From positions 2,606,883-2,670,882 of the forward strand of contig NW_015622546.1 in the NCBI RefSeq assembly GCF_000835495.1: 64,000 nucleotides of DNA, in the 5' to 3' direction. Made by a program: the position numbers and the translations under genes. Source of the DNA: Cladophialophora immunda (taxonomy: Eukaryota > Ascomycota > Eurotiomycetes > Chaetothyriales > Herpotrichiellaceae). Below are positions 21,886 to 33,185 of this stretch, in pieces (position 1 is the stretch's first letter; each line of letters begins with the position of its first letter). The notes under the pieces are model-generated. The model did not search any database. It was given only the letters and a program-made list of their open reading frames with translations, and was not told where the DNA came from.

Positions 21886-23404
21886 TCAAAGATTCATACG
21901 GAGCGGTTCTGTGACCTGAGGTGTCTTCGGCAATGTAGTGGGCTTTCAGATTAGTATCGTCACACTCACGTTGACACGGGCCGCTTACCAGGACGTAGCT
22001 GTCCAACAGAGACTGCGTGTGTTCCAAGTAGTCATACGACCAAAGAAACTTTGTAATCTGTGCTTGATTGACTGAAGAACTATCAGTGCGCTTCAAAAAA
22101 AATTGAGCGTGGGGGCTTGAAAACTGACCGGGAGCAGGCTCTGGGGAGAACAGCTGAACAAGTTCATCTGGTAGAATCACACCATCTTCAACTGCACCCA
22201 AACGAGTCCGGGACAACAGTTGAACGATGGACGTTCGTCGTACGCGCAACTCATCATTCAGCATCAGACGGTTCGTCACATCAGACTTGCTCTGGAGTCC
22301 ACTCATGAGGAGCCCGAGAGTTGCTCCATCTTCAATTGACTGAGCTGCACCTTGACCTTGCCGCGGGAACATCGGGTGGGCCGCGTCGCCAACCAGGACC
22401 AGCCTGTTGTGGTAATATGTTGGGATCGGCTCGCGGTCTCCGATTTTCCAGTCCCAGACCTTGTCTTCTGCCATGTTACCGATGGCCTGGAACACCGGAG
22501 GCAGAACGCTAAGTCTCTCAAGCAAGGCATCTCTGCTGAGCTGTTCGCCAGTCAAAGTCGGCAGTACCTTTCCGTTTTCCGTTACTCCGTAGGCTCCGAA
22601 GTTCTGCAATTCATTACTAAGACATTGTTAGTCTTTCCTCATGGCCACGGTTCTGACGCATGTCCCGGGAGCATCTGACTTATGGCAAGGGTAACGAAGC
22701 AGATATATCTTGCGATCCGCATCGATATAAAAGGCAAAACAACCGTCACCATCGTCCATTATCTGTGCGGTCATGGGGTTGCTGAGCAAGCTCTCGGTCT
22801 TGAGCACAAATCGCATGGTGGTGAGCCCGCTGGGTGTGGCGGGAACCATGTGGCCTAGGATCGCTTCGTGGGCCACAGAATGTATCCCGTCCGCGGCAAC
22901 GATGAGGTCGGCGAACAATTCGTCTCCATTCTGGAGCTTGATACTCCCCACGGGGTTCCAGGCAACGACTCTCGACGACAAGAGCACACTGACAGGCTCT
23001 CCAGGACCATCCGAGCTGACGCATTTCCTCTTGAGGGCCTCGTGCAGGTCGACTCTGTGAGCGAGGTAAAACAGGCCTGGGAAATCCTCAGCCCTCCGTG
23101 CCCACGGGATCTGGTGCCCATCTCCACCCTCGCCAAACTTGGGCGGCTTGTCGGTGGTGAAATGATACTCGAGCGAGTTCTTGAACGGGGCGGCCTTGAC
23201 GTCTTTCTCGAGGTCGATGCCAAGGTTCATCAGCGCGCGCGTGGCATTGGGCGGAACAGCAACCGCAGCACCGGCCTCGCGCAGCCACGAGGACGACTCG
23301 ACGACGGTGACGGTATGGCCTTCCCTGCGCAAGGCCAAGGCTGCGGTCAATCCGGCAATCCCTCCTCCGACAACGATGACATCCAAGTGTGTGCTCGCAG
23401 ACAT
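21886..23404 (-). CDS. Class A FAD-dependent monooxygenase, salicylate-hydroxylase-like, about 450 aa
   Basis: Exons 23404-22680, 22616-22129, 22071-21989 and probably 21942-21886. The N terminus has the dinucleotide-binding VVGGGIAG at 11-18 with the acidic end of the fold (VVES), the middle has the DG motif VAADGIHS, and exon 2 has the second FAD motif LVGDAAHPMFPRQGQGAAQ. This is the set found in salicylate and 6-hydroxynicotinate type ring hydroxylases that use NAD(P)H and O2; no signal peptide or membrane anchor is evident. The donor of intron 1 is an unusual GTCAGA, and intron 3 is a 46-nt candidate (GTAAGC, ACTAAT, AAAG); if retained, the protein ends at 21884 with a different tail. 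The ATG at 23404 is used because the frame upstream has none. Substrate unknown. Confidence 0.88.
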
Positions 23405-24547
23405 GGTGAAGAACGACAATCAACAGGTCTCTACTACAAGACCTTGAAAAAGAAAGAGTCCCTTAGACGAGGATTGCGCGAGGCCACGCTCGCAAAGCAA
23501 CTCGTGTCTGCTTATGAGGTGGATTGGCATTTCATTGTAAGACCGTGACGCGTGTCCTACCGTTCAGGCCGATTCTTGGTCAGATCTTTATTTGTGTATC
23601 CTGTGAGAAGCTGCTGCGATTTCTTACGCAAGCCGCGGACCTTCAGGACCTGGAATAGCATTTTCCGGGGTATAGGAATTCCAGCATCATTAACTTTATC
23701 GACAGCAATCGTGTCTTCCGGCCCTCAATTCAACAGCATCATACCCCATTGATAGGGAGCAACGGATGCATGAAAAGTCCGTCTCGTATCTCGCTCGTGA
23801 AGCGACGCCCGGTGAGAGTCAATCTCACGGATCAGTCGCCGGGCAATGGACGTTCGTCGAGAGTTTGAGGACCGTCCGGTAGACGAATATTAGATAAGCC
23901 CGAATACAAGGGGACGACGACTAGGGCGGAGACACGCCGATTAACTAACAAATTCGCCGAACAGGTAGTCGGTGAATCCTTTCCGACGTCGCGTTGGGTC
24001 GCTGTGACTCGCTGAGCAATACAGTAGAATTAGATCCAAGGCACGCGCTCTTGTTAGTGTACCCATCCGTTGGTATCTGTTGCGGATCCCTCCCCAAACA
24101 CAACAAACAGGCTAAGCGGGGCGATTGCCCGCGGTCAAGGTCGCACTCCGGTGAACGAACGCTGCCTGAGAGGCCGGCTGGAATATAAGTACCCGGACAC
24201 AAGTGGGCTTCCGAGAAACACTTGTAAACGGTGCTGACAAGCGGTGCCAAAGACACGCCTTCTGTCCTGGCGGGTTTGCAGGAAAGATGGGGACATATAT
24301 TTCCTATCGCAAGAGTGGGTAAGCTATTGAACAACAACAACGACACAAGATGGGCAAGACGAGACCCGACGCATTCCCTACTGGACAAACTAATGCATTC
24401 CTCCCGCTCAACGTTATGTCATTCGTCTCATTCAGCCTTCGCTTCAGAGCAAGAGGAAAAGGAAAAAGGGCAAGAGAAGAGAAACAGGAGCAGGAGCAAG
24501 AGCAGGAACAAGGCCAGGAGCCCCTCAGAAAAGGATCAATCCATCGC
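23405..24547. other. Gene-free region
   Basis: It contains the monooxygenase promoter and the 3' flank of the SnoaL-like gene. A purine-rich tract of GAGCA-like units lies around 24475-24525. No credible coding sequence is visible. Confidence 0.35.
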
Positions 24548-25039
24548 TCATTTCCCTTCGTCATTCATCTCCTTGATGGCCGTCATCAACTCGTGCGCGT
24601 CCAGATACACCTCGTAAAACTCGGCCTGCAGGTCGCCGCTGCCGGCGCCCGGGTCGGCGAACTTGATCATGCTGGCAAAGTCGACGTCGATCTTGCGGCC
24701 GTTGCGCAGCTTGTACCACAGCGACCCGTTGACGATGACCTCCTGCTTGCCCGGCTCGGCGGGGCCGCCGGCCAGCACGAAGCACTTGCCCAGGGTGTGC
24801 TCGAGGTCGACGACGGGGCCGTTGGTCGGGTGGATCATGGCGTCGCGAAAGGCGCGGATGGCCTCGCGGCCCGTCGTGGTCGAGCCGAAGACCAGCTGGC
24901 CCTCGGGCGCGAACAGGTTGAGATAGGCGTTGTCCGAGTGCGGGTCGTCCCACGAGCGGAAGAATGCTGGCAGTTGCTTGTCCAAGGGGGACGGGATAGA
25001 GGACTGGTTGGCGAAGGTGTAGTTGTCTCGGGACCCCAT
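24548..25039 (-). CDS. SnoaL/NTF2-like domain protein, 163 aa
   Basis: A single-exon, GC-rich frame starts at an ATG followed by GSRDNYTFANQS. Its size, the opening helix with FFRSWDDPHSDNAYLNLFAPEG, the central TGREAIRAFRDAM and alternating strand-like segments are typical of the cone-shaped SnoaL/NTF2 fold. Proteins of this fold act as small hydrolases, isomerases or binding subunits, so no reaction can be assigned. It stands alone, with the monooxygenase on the same strand downstream; joint action is possible but unsupported. A longer plus-strand frame lies opposite it and is taken to be a shadow because the minus-strand product has fold-like content. Confidence 0.75.
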   Translation of the reverse strand: MGSRDNYTFANQSSIPSPLDKQLPAFFRSWDDPHSDNAYLNLFAPEGQLVFGSTTTGREAIRAFRDAMIHPTNGPVVDLEHTLGKCFVLAGGPAEPGKQEVIVNGSLWYKLRNGRKIDVDFASMIKFADPGAGSGDLQAEFYEVYLDAHELMTAIKEMNDEGK

Positions 25040-25443
25040 TGTTGTGGCTTTGACTCACTTAGCTTTGCTTTTTCCCGCAGGACCTGATGTATGGTCTCTT
25101 AGTGTAGGGAGAGGGCAATTGACACAGGTTTCGAGCTCTATGTATGCTACCAGCTATATGCGTCTGGAATGGCCGAGGCCTTGACCTGAAAAGGGTGGGG
25201 TAAAATACGAGCATCGGTATATAATCAACTGCCGATTCTTAGTCAGTTGAATCGAGGGAACAAGGAACCAAAAGGAGAAGTTGATCGTTGCTGTGTGCTT
25301 TTCGTATTTGAAATGTCATTAACTCATAGCTTCATCAAATGCAGGAGCACATGGTCGGCCTCTCTATCGATAGAAGGGAATCAACATAATGTGTGCTCGA
25401 AGGTCCGCCAAACTTCCATCCCTCATAAACTCATACGGGTAAG
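25040..25443. other. Spacer between SnoaL-like and Lsb5-like genes
   Basis: It holds the promoter of the SnoaL-like gene and the 3' flank of the Lsb5-like gene. No coding signal is visible. Confidence 0.35.
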
Positions 25444-27203
25444 CTATACTTCCTTCCAGGAGTACCCCTTTCTTCCCAGGGCATCAGGGTCGGGGGTCTT
25501 CATGGCATTCTTATCAGCAAAAGGGTCGTCCGGATCATCCTCGACATCTGTCTCACTCTCGCTGTCGCTTTCGACTTGCTTCGTCCTCCAGTTCTTGGAA
25601 TTCGACGATGGCCGCGGTGGTGGCATTGCAATATTGCGTGGAGCAGGCCGGGGAGGCTTGGGCGGAGCAGAAATGCTGAGTCCAGCAACCATCTTCTCTG
25701 CGTCTCTCGCCGCAGATGCCTCGCTTTTGGCGGCCTGTCGGCTGAGATGTTGTGCTTCTTCAAGCTCACTGTCCGAGTCGTCATCGACGGACTTGTCGAG
25801 AACCTCGAACGCCATCAACGCATTGACCAGCTCTTCGTTGGCATGGATCAACCCGCCCAAGAACTCCTCGGTCTCGACGAATTGGATGTATCGCAGAATC
25901 TGCCGTCGGAGCTGCTTGCATGTTTCGAAGCGCTTCATCACCTCGGCGTTGTCGGAGACGCGCTGGGATTCGCGGTTGACCAACCTCAAAGCATTGGTCA
26001 AACCAGTGGAAGCAACCGAAGATGCCGCGATTGATTGCAAGATATTGGGTTTTTCTCTCTCCAGGTTGAACCCTCCCTTGGCTTGCTTGCTTTTCTTGTC
26101 CTTCTTGACCTTTTTGGGTGCAAATGTAGATGATTCTCCCAGCGCGACAGGAGAAGGGTGCTTGCGTAGCGTCGTGGGGCTGGACGGCTCGCCGGATCTT
26201 TGGGTGCTATCGGACCTCGTCCTTGCCATCTCCATCTCCTGCTCTCTGGCAACTTCTTCTTCCGTTTCCCGGAGCACCCTACTTTGCTCGCGCCGTTGTT
26301 GTACCGGCTGATGTGTTCGGGGCAAAGTATTGTAGAGGGATTTGGCTCCTTCCAAGCCTGGATTGTCTTTCGAGCTCGCAACCCACTGCCCGAAGAGGTC
26401 TTTGCATTTTGTACGGACATCATGGTCGGAAGTAGGATCCGCCGCAGCTATTCGGAGTCGTTCCAATAGAGGACCATCGGACAACAATGCTCGCTGTACT
26501 CTCGTCCCGCCATTTTGTAGAAGACCATCAAGAATGGTCAGAGCCCGGAGTTGCCGATGCACATTGCCATATTTCAACTTCTTCCTGAGAGCTCGGGCAA
26601 CCTCCTGCGAGCCTGTAGCCTGTAGCTTGACGACCTCGAGAAGGTCGGGGACGCCGGCAAGATCGTCTTCGTCGTACGTTTCGGAGGTCAACTGTTCGAC
26701 GTGAACCGAGATGGCGGAATACGGTTTCTTCTGTTTGTGGTAACGATAACGAGTGATTAGTTGATATCTTCTGCGAGATCGCGCACAACACGAGAAATGC
26801 AAGACCAGAGCAAAGAAACGCTTGTAGCCCTTCTTGTCGGGAAACCGGCGGGTCAGGATCTCAGGGTATGGCTGTGCCGGATAGGCGTCGAAGGTCCTCC
26901 TCTTCTTGCGAGCGCACCGGTCGCACTCATCCGACTCTTGACAATGGAGCAAGTTTTCCACCTCGTAGGGATCTGTGGTCTGGGGGCTCTCGGGTCTGGG
27001 AAGGTCGACGAATCCAGCATCGGGAGCGCATGCTGGAGCGTGCAGCAGGAATATCGACATTGTGGGCTTCATTGGGAGCAGTGGTATGGCGGGGTAGGCG
27101 ACTTGGGGATGGAGATAGGCGGAACTGGGTCAAGACATGGCAGAGACAGGGGACAATAAGAGATGATATAGGACGAGAGACGACTCACCGAGGCGGAGAA
27201 CAT
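25444..27203 (-). CDS. LSB5: VHS/GAT-domain adaptor, Lsb5-like, 433 aa
   Basis: Exon 1 encodes only five residues (27203-27189, MFSAS) and is followed by a 458-nt intron (GTGAGT donor, CTAAT branch, CAG acceptor) and exon 2 at 26730-25444. The product opens KKPYSAISVHVEQLTSE and has a VHS domain (EVARALRKKLKYGNVHRQLRA, then LTILDGLLQNGG), a basic linker, a GAT-type helical region (SQRVSDNAEVMKRF through LVNALMAFEVLDKS) and a proline-rich, acidic tail that ends in GRKGYSWKEV. Yeast Lsb5 links ubiquitinated cargo, the actin regulator Las17 and Arf3 at endocytic sites. An unspliced frame continuing upstream of exon 2 to 27072 contains no family-like sequence, which supports the small first exon. 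Confidence 0.87.
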
Positions 27204-29921
27204 GGTTATAGAGGGTCTATGCACGAGTTGGTCAGAGGCGTACGGAAATGAGACTGGTAAATTGGGGGTTGAGCATTCAGGTGTGAACGGGTTGGAACGT
27301 CGATGGTGGATGGTTGCTGCATTGGGGCCTAGTGGCGTGGAAAGCCAGGAAGGGAAAGGCGCAGAACGCGGCCCAGTCAGTGTCGGTCACCTGCAAAAAC
27401 AGGCTTGTGAGGCGTTTTGGGAGGGGGAAGGGTCGCCAAAGTTACCAGGGGTCACTGCTAACAAGTTGGCGGTTTAGGCGGTGGTCGATGCCCCTCGTTC
27501 CCCACTGTCGCCACTACCAGTTAATTAATCCACTCCTCGCTGGAATCGCGCCCACTCAACAATGACCTTCCGGGGGTAAATTGCGCCCTCTTTCCAAGGA
27601 AGGGAGCTCAATTTTGGCATCAAGGAGATGCTCCTCAATTAGCCCCAGCATTCTCTCCGTCGCAAAAAAACCTTGATTCCATTGGGCCCCAAGGTCTCGT
27701 AAACAACCAAACAGACAGAAATGACTCGTATTTTCTCACATCAGTCTGAATCTCATCTGACGCCAACACAGCCTGTTGACAGCCAGCAAGCCCAGCAGGG
27801 GGACACAACCCATCTAGCAAACCATGCTCCCGCGCCTCAGAATCTTCCACCCAGCCGTCACCTTTTTCTCCCATCTCAACGTCGGCGTGGATTGACAGGT
27901 TTTCGCCGACATGGCACTATTCAAGAGGGGGCATATTGCATAGTATACTATGGAGTAGACTTTCGCCCATTCGGGTCGCGGTGCCTGGTCTGCCACGGTA
28001 AGCGCAGGTCCCAAGTGCCACGAGGCACGCGGAAAGCCAAGTGGTGGAGACGCGAAGGATCTGGATCCAGCGAGTGGCCGTCCCGAAAGAGGGAGATGAT
28101 GCATGGGTTCAGGTGTAGGCTAGCTGAATCCTTTCGACCACACGCATCATTCCTCATATGTGGTTCGTCGGTTAAGAGATGCCACACCGCCTTGCTCAAT
28201 CAGAATCTTCCTTCCGAGGTGGTTGATTTCTTCAAGACAGACACGCAGCCCTCTGCTCGAGCCGACAACGCGGTCAGGAGGGCAAAAAGCAAATTCGATA
28301 CGGCCCGAGGAGTTTACGGGAGCCGGACGTTTGTGTTGTGCTTCCTCGACTAGCAATATCCGACGGGTGGTCAGAGCACATGGCGTCGAACAGCTGGATT
28401 CGCCCAGGCTCAGGATGCGAATGCCTCTCGTTCCTTCGTGGGATTGAAGTCTCACGGTTACACCTGGGAGGTTGGGTGGTCACACTGCAAGGGGCTATGT
28501 GTGAGCATTGAACAACCAACAAGGCGCATGTGTATGGGGGATTGCATTCCAAGCAAATGGGTGGTCAGAACCAGAATGTATTTCTATTTCCACCACGGTT
28601 GTTCTACGAAAGGGGCTGGTTTACCTAAGAATGCGACAACAAATACACCCAGTCTGATCCGTCATCTCAGCACATACATAGAGCAACCTGTTACAGCTCA
28701 CCTTACAGCTCACGCGAATCCTTCAATTGTGATCCCGGTGATAGAGGCTAACAAGCTGATGTCTGTTGTAGTCCCTGGGGTGTGGTTATGCTTTGGATGC
28801 TCTCAAGCCACCGGCGTCAACTGTGCCTGCATAAAGTACTTCGAGGGACTCCGTCCTCCGAACCGGCCTCGGCTTCGTCCAACCGAGCGGACAGGCCCCT
28901 CTGAGCTATGCCAGGAAGAGCTTCGAGAGGGCTTCGCATGGGGGATGTTGAGGAGGGACAGCGCCGACCGACAGAGCGCCCGTGGATGTGCGAATTCGAC
29001 GGTGGGATTGCGTGATCAACCAGCGCCGCCAGGGCTCTGCCACAAGATAAGACATGGCGCCCTCCTTTTGCGGAAGACCGCGTGGACGTCGACCCTCAGG
29101 AATTTTGCTCTCAATCAAAGCCGATCTTAATCAACAACAGACAAAAACAAACAGCGATGAGCACGTATTGAACTCTGGCCAGATTGCGGGCAGAAGAAAG
29201 CATGCCAAGATCGGCGTGCATTGGATCCCGCGTCGCCGCCCGTGCAACGAGCGAAACTCTGCGGTTTGGAGCCACCAGGGCCACTGATGGTCACTGAGTG
29301 TGGCCGATTGTGACCGGCAACTTGCAGGTGTAGGCGCAGGCGCAGGCGCACGCAGAGGAGTCTGCAAGCCTCCCTCTGTGCCTCTCGAGCTGAGCTGACG
29401 GACTGTCCGACTGCCCGATGGTCATGGTCATGGTCATGGTCATGGTCTCGGTCTGACTGAATGGCTTTTGACTGCTGCCCCTCCAGATGGCCGTCTGCTC
29501 CTGAAAGCCTGAGATTTGTTCCCCGGATTGGCGGTGAGTGATGCACTTCCTCCTCCCGTTCAATCCCAACCATCGCGTCCCCGTCCTCTTCCCCTTCCCC
29601 TTCCCCTTCCACTTCCTCCGCCGACCCGCCTCTTTTGTCCTCGTCACCGTCTTCTGCTCCGCTGCTGTCTTGATCGTCGCTCTCATCCTGGCATCGCCTC
29701 ATCGTCCAGCAACATCCTCTCTGCTGCCGCGTCTGGGTGCGTTGATCTCTCAATTTCCGCTGGCATCACCCCCCACCGCCCTCTTAAGCGTCATATCGGG
29801 CCTTGGCATCAGATCCCAATCCCAACGAAGCCCCTCTGCCCACGCGATCAGCGCCAATATCCTCAACAACAACAACATCCGCGCCACAAACAACGCAGCA
29901 GCAGACACCCCGCTCACCACC
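27204..29921. other. 2.7-kb region without a recognisable gene
   Basis: Divergent Lsb5-like and Met22 genes flank it. Frames of 210 and 230 codons at 27721-28353 and 28438-29130 on the plus strand have no domain-like content and no conserved start context. The last 400 bases are CT-rich and form the likely Met22 leader. Confidence 0.4.
29418..29447. repeat. Five tandem copies of ATGGTC
   Basis: A perfect hexanucleotide array lies about 470 bp upstream of the Met22 start codon. It contains repeated ATG triplets on the plus strand but no sustained reading frame. Confidence 0.9.
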
Positions 29922-30983
29922 ATGGCCTACGAGAAGGAGCTCAAGGTCGCCCAGCTGGCCGTCGCCCGCGCCGCCATCCTCACCAAAGCCGTCTTCCACG
30001 AGAAGGCCAAGGGCACCGTGTCCAAGGACGACAAATCCCCCGTGACGATCGGCGACTTTGGCGCCCAAGCCCTGATCATTGCCGCCATCAAGCACAATTT
30101 CCCTGCCGATGAAGTCGTCGGTGAAGAAGAGGCCTCCTCTCTCCGCGAACAGAAGGAGCTCTCATCTAAGATCTGGAACCTCGTCAAGGATGCCCGACTC
30201 ACCGACCCCGAAAGCGACGCCCTGCTCGGCGGACCGCTCAAGTCTGAAGAGGCCATGCTCGACGCCATCGACCAGGGCAACTCGGCCGGCGGCAACAAGG
30301 GCCGCATCTGGGCGCTGGACCCCATTGACGGCACCAAGGGTTTCCTCCGCGGCGGACAATACGCCGTGTGCCTCGCCCTCATGGTCGACGGCGACGTCAA
30401 GGTCGGCGTCCTGGGCTGCCCGAACCTGCCTGTCGACGACTCGGCCCCGCTGACCGAGGACATGGGCGCCGCGGCCACCGACGCGGAGGGCAAGGGCGTC
30501 CTCTTCTCGGCCGTGCAGGGCGAAGGCGCGAGCTCGCAACCCCTGACCCGGGGCCCCGTGACCAAGGGCCAGCCGATCCACGTGAGTAAGATCGCCAAGG
30601 TGAGCGAGGCCGTCATGTGCGAGTCGGTCGAGCCGGGCCACTCCAGCAAAGGCGACAACGCGCTCATCGCCGAGAAGCTGGGCATCACCGGCCGCCCCGT
30701 GCAGATGGACAGCCAGGCCAAGTACGGCAGCGTGGCCCGCGGCGCGGGCGACCTGTACCTCCGCCTGCCCGTGCGCAAGGACTACATCGAGAAGATCTGG
30801 GACCACGCCGCCGGCGACCTGATCGTGCGCGAGGCCGGCGGCCAGGTCACCGACGTCGCCGGCAAGCGCCTCAACTTCAGCCTCGGCCGCACCCTGCTCG
30901 AGAACAAGGGCGTCGTCGCCACCCCGGCCAACGTCCACGCCGAGGTCCTCAAGGCCGTCCAGGAGGTGTTGGGCGCGAAATAA
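29922..30983 (+). CDS. MET22: 3'(2'),5'-bisphosphate nucleotidase, Met22/Hal2-type, 353 aa
   Basis: The enzyme removes the 3' phosphate of PAP formed in sulfate assimilation and is the classic lithium- and sodium-sensitive phosphatase. The sequence shows the metal-binding EE in VVGEEEAS (about 65-72), DPIDGTKGF at 133-141 and the C-terminal WDHAAGDLIVREAGG. The ATG at 29922 lies in an excellent context (ACCACCATGG) and gives a length close to yeast Met22 (357). The same frame is open back to an ATG at 29541, adding 127 residues with a hydrophobic stretch; I consider that 5' leader rather than protein. Third positions are strongly GC-biased, suggesting high expression. Single exon. Confidence 0.96.
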   Translation: MAYEKELKVAQLAVARAAILTKAVFHEKAKGTVSKDDKSPVTIGDFGAQALIIAAIKHNFPADEVVGEEEASSLREQKELSSKIWNLVKDARLTDPESDALLGGPLKSEEAMLDAIDQGNSAGGNKGRIWALDPIDGTKGFLRGGQYAVCLALMVDGDVKVGVLGCPNLPVDDSAPLTEDMGAAATDAEGKGVLFSAVQGEGASSQPLTRGPVTKGQPIHVSKIAKVSEAVMCESVEPGHSSKGDNALIAEKLGITGRPVQMDSQAKYGSVARGAGDLYLRLPVRKDYIEKIWDHAAGDLIVREAGGQVTDVAGKRLNFSLGRTLLENKGVVATPANVHAEVLKAVQEVLGAK

Positions 30984-31851
30984 TTAAGGCCGTCCCAACC
31001 AAGATCGGTCCAAGAAGGGGATAGAGGTATAGAGAAAAAATTGCTTGGCGTCAGGTCAACATGAACGAGACCCAGGAGCTATGTGATTTGATCGATTCAT
31101 CGAATGATTTTGATTTGACTGAATGAATGTATGTGGTTTGGGCCCAGTGATGGCACGCTACGGTATGCTATACCCCGTGCTGCCACATCCAGATCTACCC
31201 ATCTATCTACACGCCTACCTTACCATCACGAGGACGTTCTCAGGAATGAATGATTGACGGTTCAAAGGAAAAGAAACGAAAAAGGGTTCAAGATGAAAGA
31301 AGCGCGAATGCATAGACCACCCGACCACCTGTGTTTGGTACATGTTAGATAGCTTTAGCTAGCTACTAGACAGGTTTTTTTCCATCTCTGTCTGTGAATG
31401 AGTCTTGAGCCTTACAACCTTTTGAAAACTTGAGGCGGGCAAGTAGGCGTATATCCCCACGCGTGCGGATGAGATGAAGACCCGCGTGCCTTGAATCGAG
31501 CTTTGAATGAACCGTCCCATACGTGCTGACAGAGGGATAGAGGACTCCTCATTCTGCGACCTCTCCTTCGCGATGTGACCGGCGACCGGTTTGGATTCAC
31601 GTGTCTAGATATATATGTACAAGGTCCCATCTCCCATGGAACCGAGAATACAAGGGGTTCCTGACGCACAGATGTAATTTCCTTGCATGGAACCTGTCTC
31701 CATCTCCTCGTCGAGGATCGCTGGAACCTGGTGCTGGTCCTGAAGACACAGAATGCGTCCCAGCTCCGAGGCCCAATTCTCTTCCCGGGCCATACTCCTC
31801 CATTTTGTGCCCTCCCTGCTATTCTCCTCTCCTCCTCATCTTGGTTACCGT
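30984..31851. other. Convergent 3' region between Met22 and MRPL6 genes
   Basis: Both genes end toward this stretch. It contains T-rich and short-repeat sequence and no recognisable coding content. Confidence 0.4.
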
Positions 31852-32842
31852 CTACTTAATCTTCTTGGCCTTCAAGCGTATAGTCTCGTCGTTCACAAAG
31901 ATGCCCTTGCCCTTGTACGGCTCGGGCTTCCTCCACGCCCGGATCTCCGCCGCGAACTGCTTGATCACCTGCTTATCGCAGCCCTCGAGCAAGATCCGCG
32001 TCGGCTGAGGGGTCGAGGCCTTGACGCCGCGGGGCACGCCCATCTCGACCGGGTGCGCGTAACCGAGCTTCAGGTTTACAAACTTTTGGCCGGGGTACTG
32101 CGGAGTCTTGGTCTGCGCGGTGTCCTCGATCGTGGCGCGGTAGCCGACACCCACGAGTCGCAGGATGCAGAGGTGGCCTTCGGAGACGCCCGAGACGGAG
32201 TTCTGGACGAGGGCGCGCATAGTCCCTGAGATCACGGATATAAAATGTTAGCACTGTTTTGCTTTCCCTTTTCTTTGCTCGAGCGATCCTTTTCGAGTCC
32301 ACATTCGTCGGAGGGTATCGACGGGCAGACTACTCACCCCACATTGCTCTTTGATGCTTCTCCGCCGCATCTTTGACGTTGATATTGATCTTCTTTGCAG
32401 AGTCGTCCAGTTCGGCTTGCAGGTAAGGCGGTAAAGGCACGGTCATTTGTCCTGTGAGGGAGCGCGGTCCCGCGAATCAGCCCCAAAAGCTCGATGATAC
32501 CCTCTTGGTCTCGTTTCGCGCCTTCCCCAGAGTTCTCTTCTCACCTAGAGGGCCCGTGACCTCCAACGCCATGTTCGGCGTGTCGGGATGCCGACTCCGC
32601 ACATTGCCCTTGGGCAGCTCATAAAACCGCAACGACACTTCTGGGGGGATGGTGATGGGGGCTCTGCCGATCCGTGACTGGTGGCTCGGGGTCTGCGTCT
32701 CGGCGGCGAGCGTCGAAGCTTGCCTCGCGCTGAACGGGCGAGACAGCGCGGGGACGAGGAACGAGGGGATCTCGCGAGGACCTGAGCGGCTGGCTTCGCG
32801 GACCAGGCGGCGGAGGGAGGATTGGAGGTTGGTGCAAGCCAT
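31852..32842 (-). CDS. MRPL6: Mitochondrial large-subunit ribosomal protein uL6, 261 aa, three exons
   Basis: Exons 32842-32545, 32451-32338 and 32225-31852 join in frame. A serine- and arginine-rich, acid-poor N terminus suits mitochondrial import. The L6 body follows with SRIGRAPITIPPEV, the first repeat ending TGPLG, LVQNSVSGVSEG, VGVGYRATIED and the C-terminal GKGIFVNDETIRLKAKKIK, which is the bacterial-type L6 ending. The bacterial-like signature and the leader separate it from cytosolic uL6 (eL9). It contacts 23S-like rRNA near the factor-binding region of the mitoribosome. Confidence 0.93.
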
Positions 32843-33185
32843 GGTGTTTGCAGAGGGCGTCGGCGTGGTAAGGAGTAATGAATTGGGCAGCAGGGATTGT
32901 TATTTCATCCCTCCGCGTGGCTCGTGAGTTGCAAGCACTCAAAACTCGGGGCTGCGGACAGCAATCAGTGCTTGAGAGAGAGACTTGGTGCTTCTGAGGA
33001 ATTGCCTTTTCGCCAACTCCGCAGTTTGCTGCATTGGCAGGTTTGGATCGTAAGGACCAATAATGTTGCGGTACGCACCCAGCTCCACCGGAAGATCGCA
33101 CTAGTCCAGATCGAGGTGCTTCTCCAACACGCCGGTTGCAGACGACTTCTCTATTCTGCTGTATTTGCTATATGTGCAAGGTGCT
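32843..33185. other. Promoter of MRPL6 and 3' flank of the kinase gene
   Basis: No coding content is visible in this short spacer. Confidence 0.35.

Noticed and set aside
24350..25087. Plus-strand frame of 245 codons
   Set aside because: It overlaps the SnoaL-like gene in antisense; its sequence is low complexity and follows GC-rich codon structure of the other strand.
30162..30938. Minus-strand frames of 258 and 283 codons opposite Met22
   Set aside because: These are shadows of the GC-biased Met22 coding sequence with alanine/valine/arginine-rich translations.
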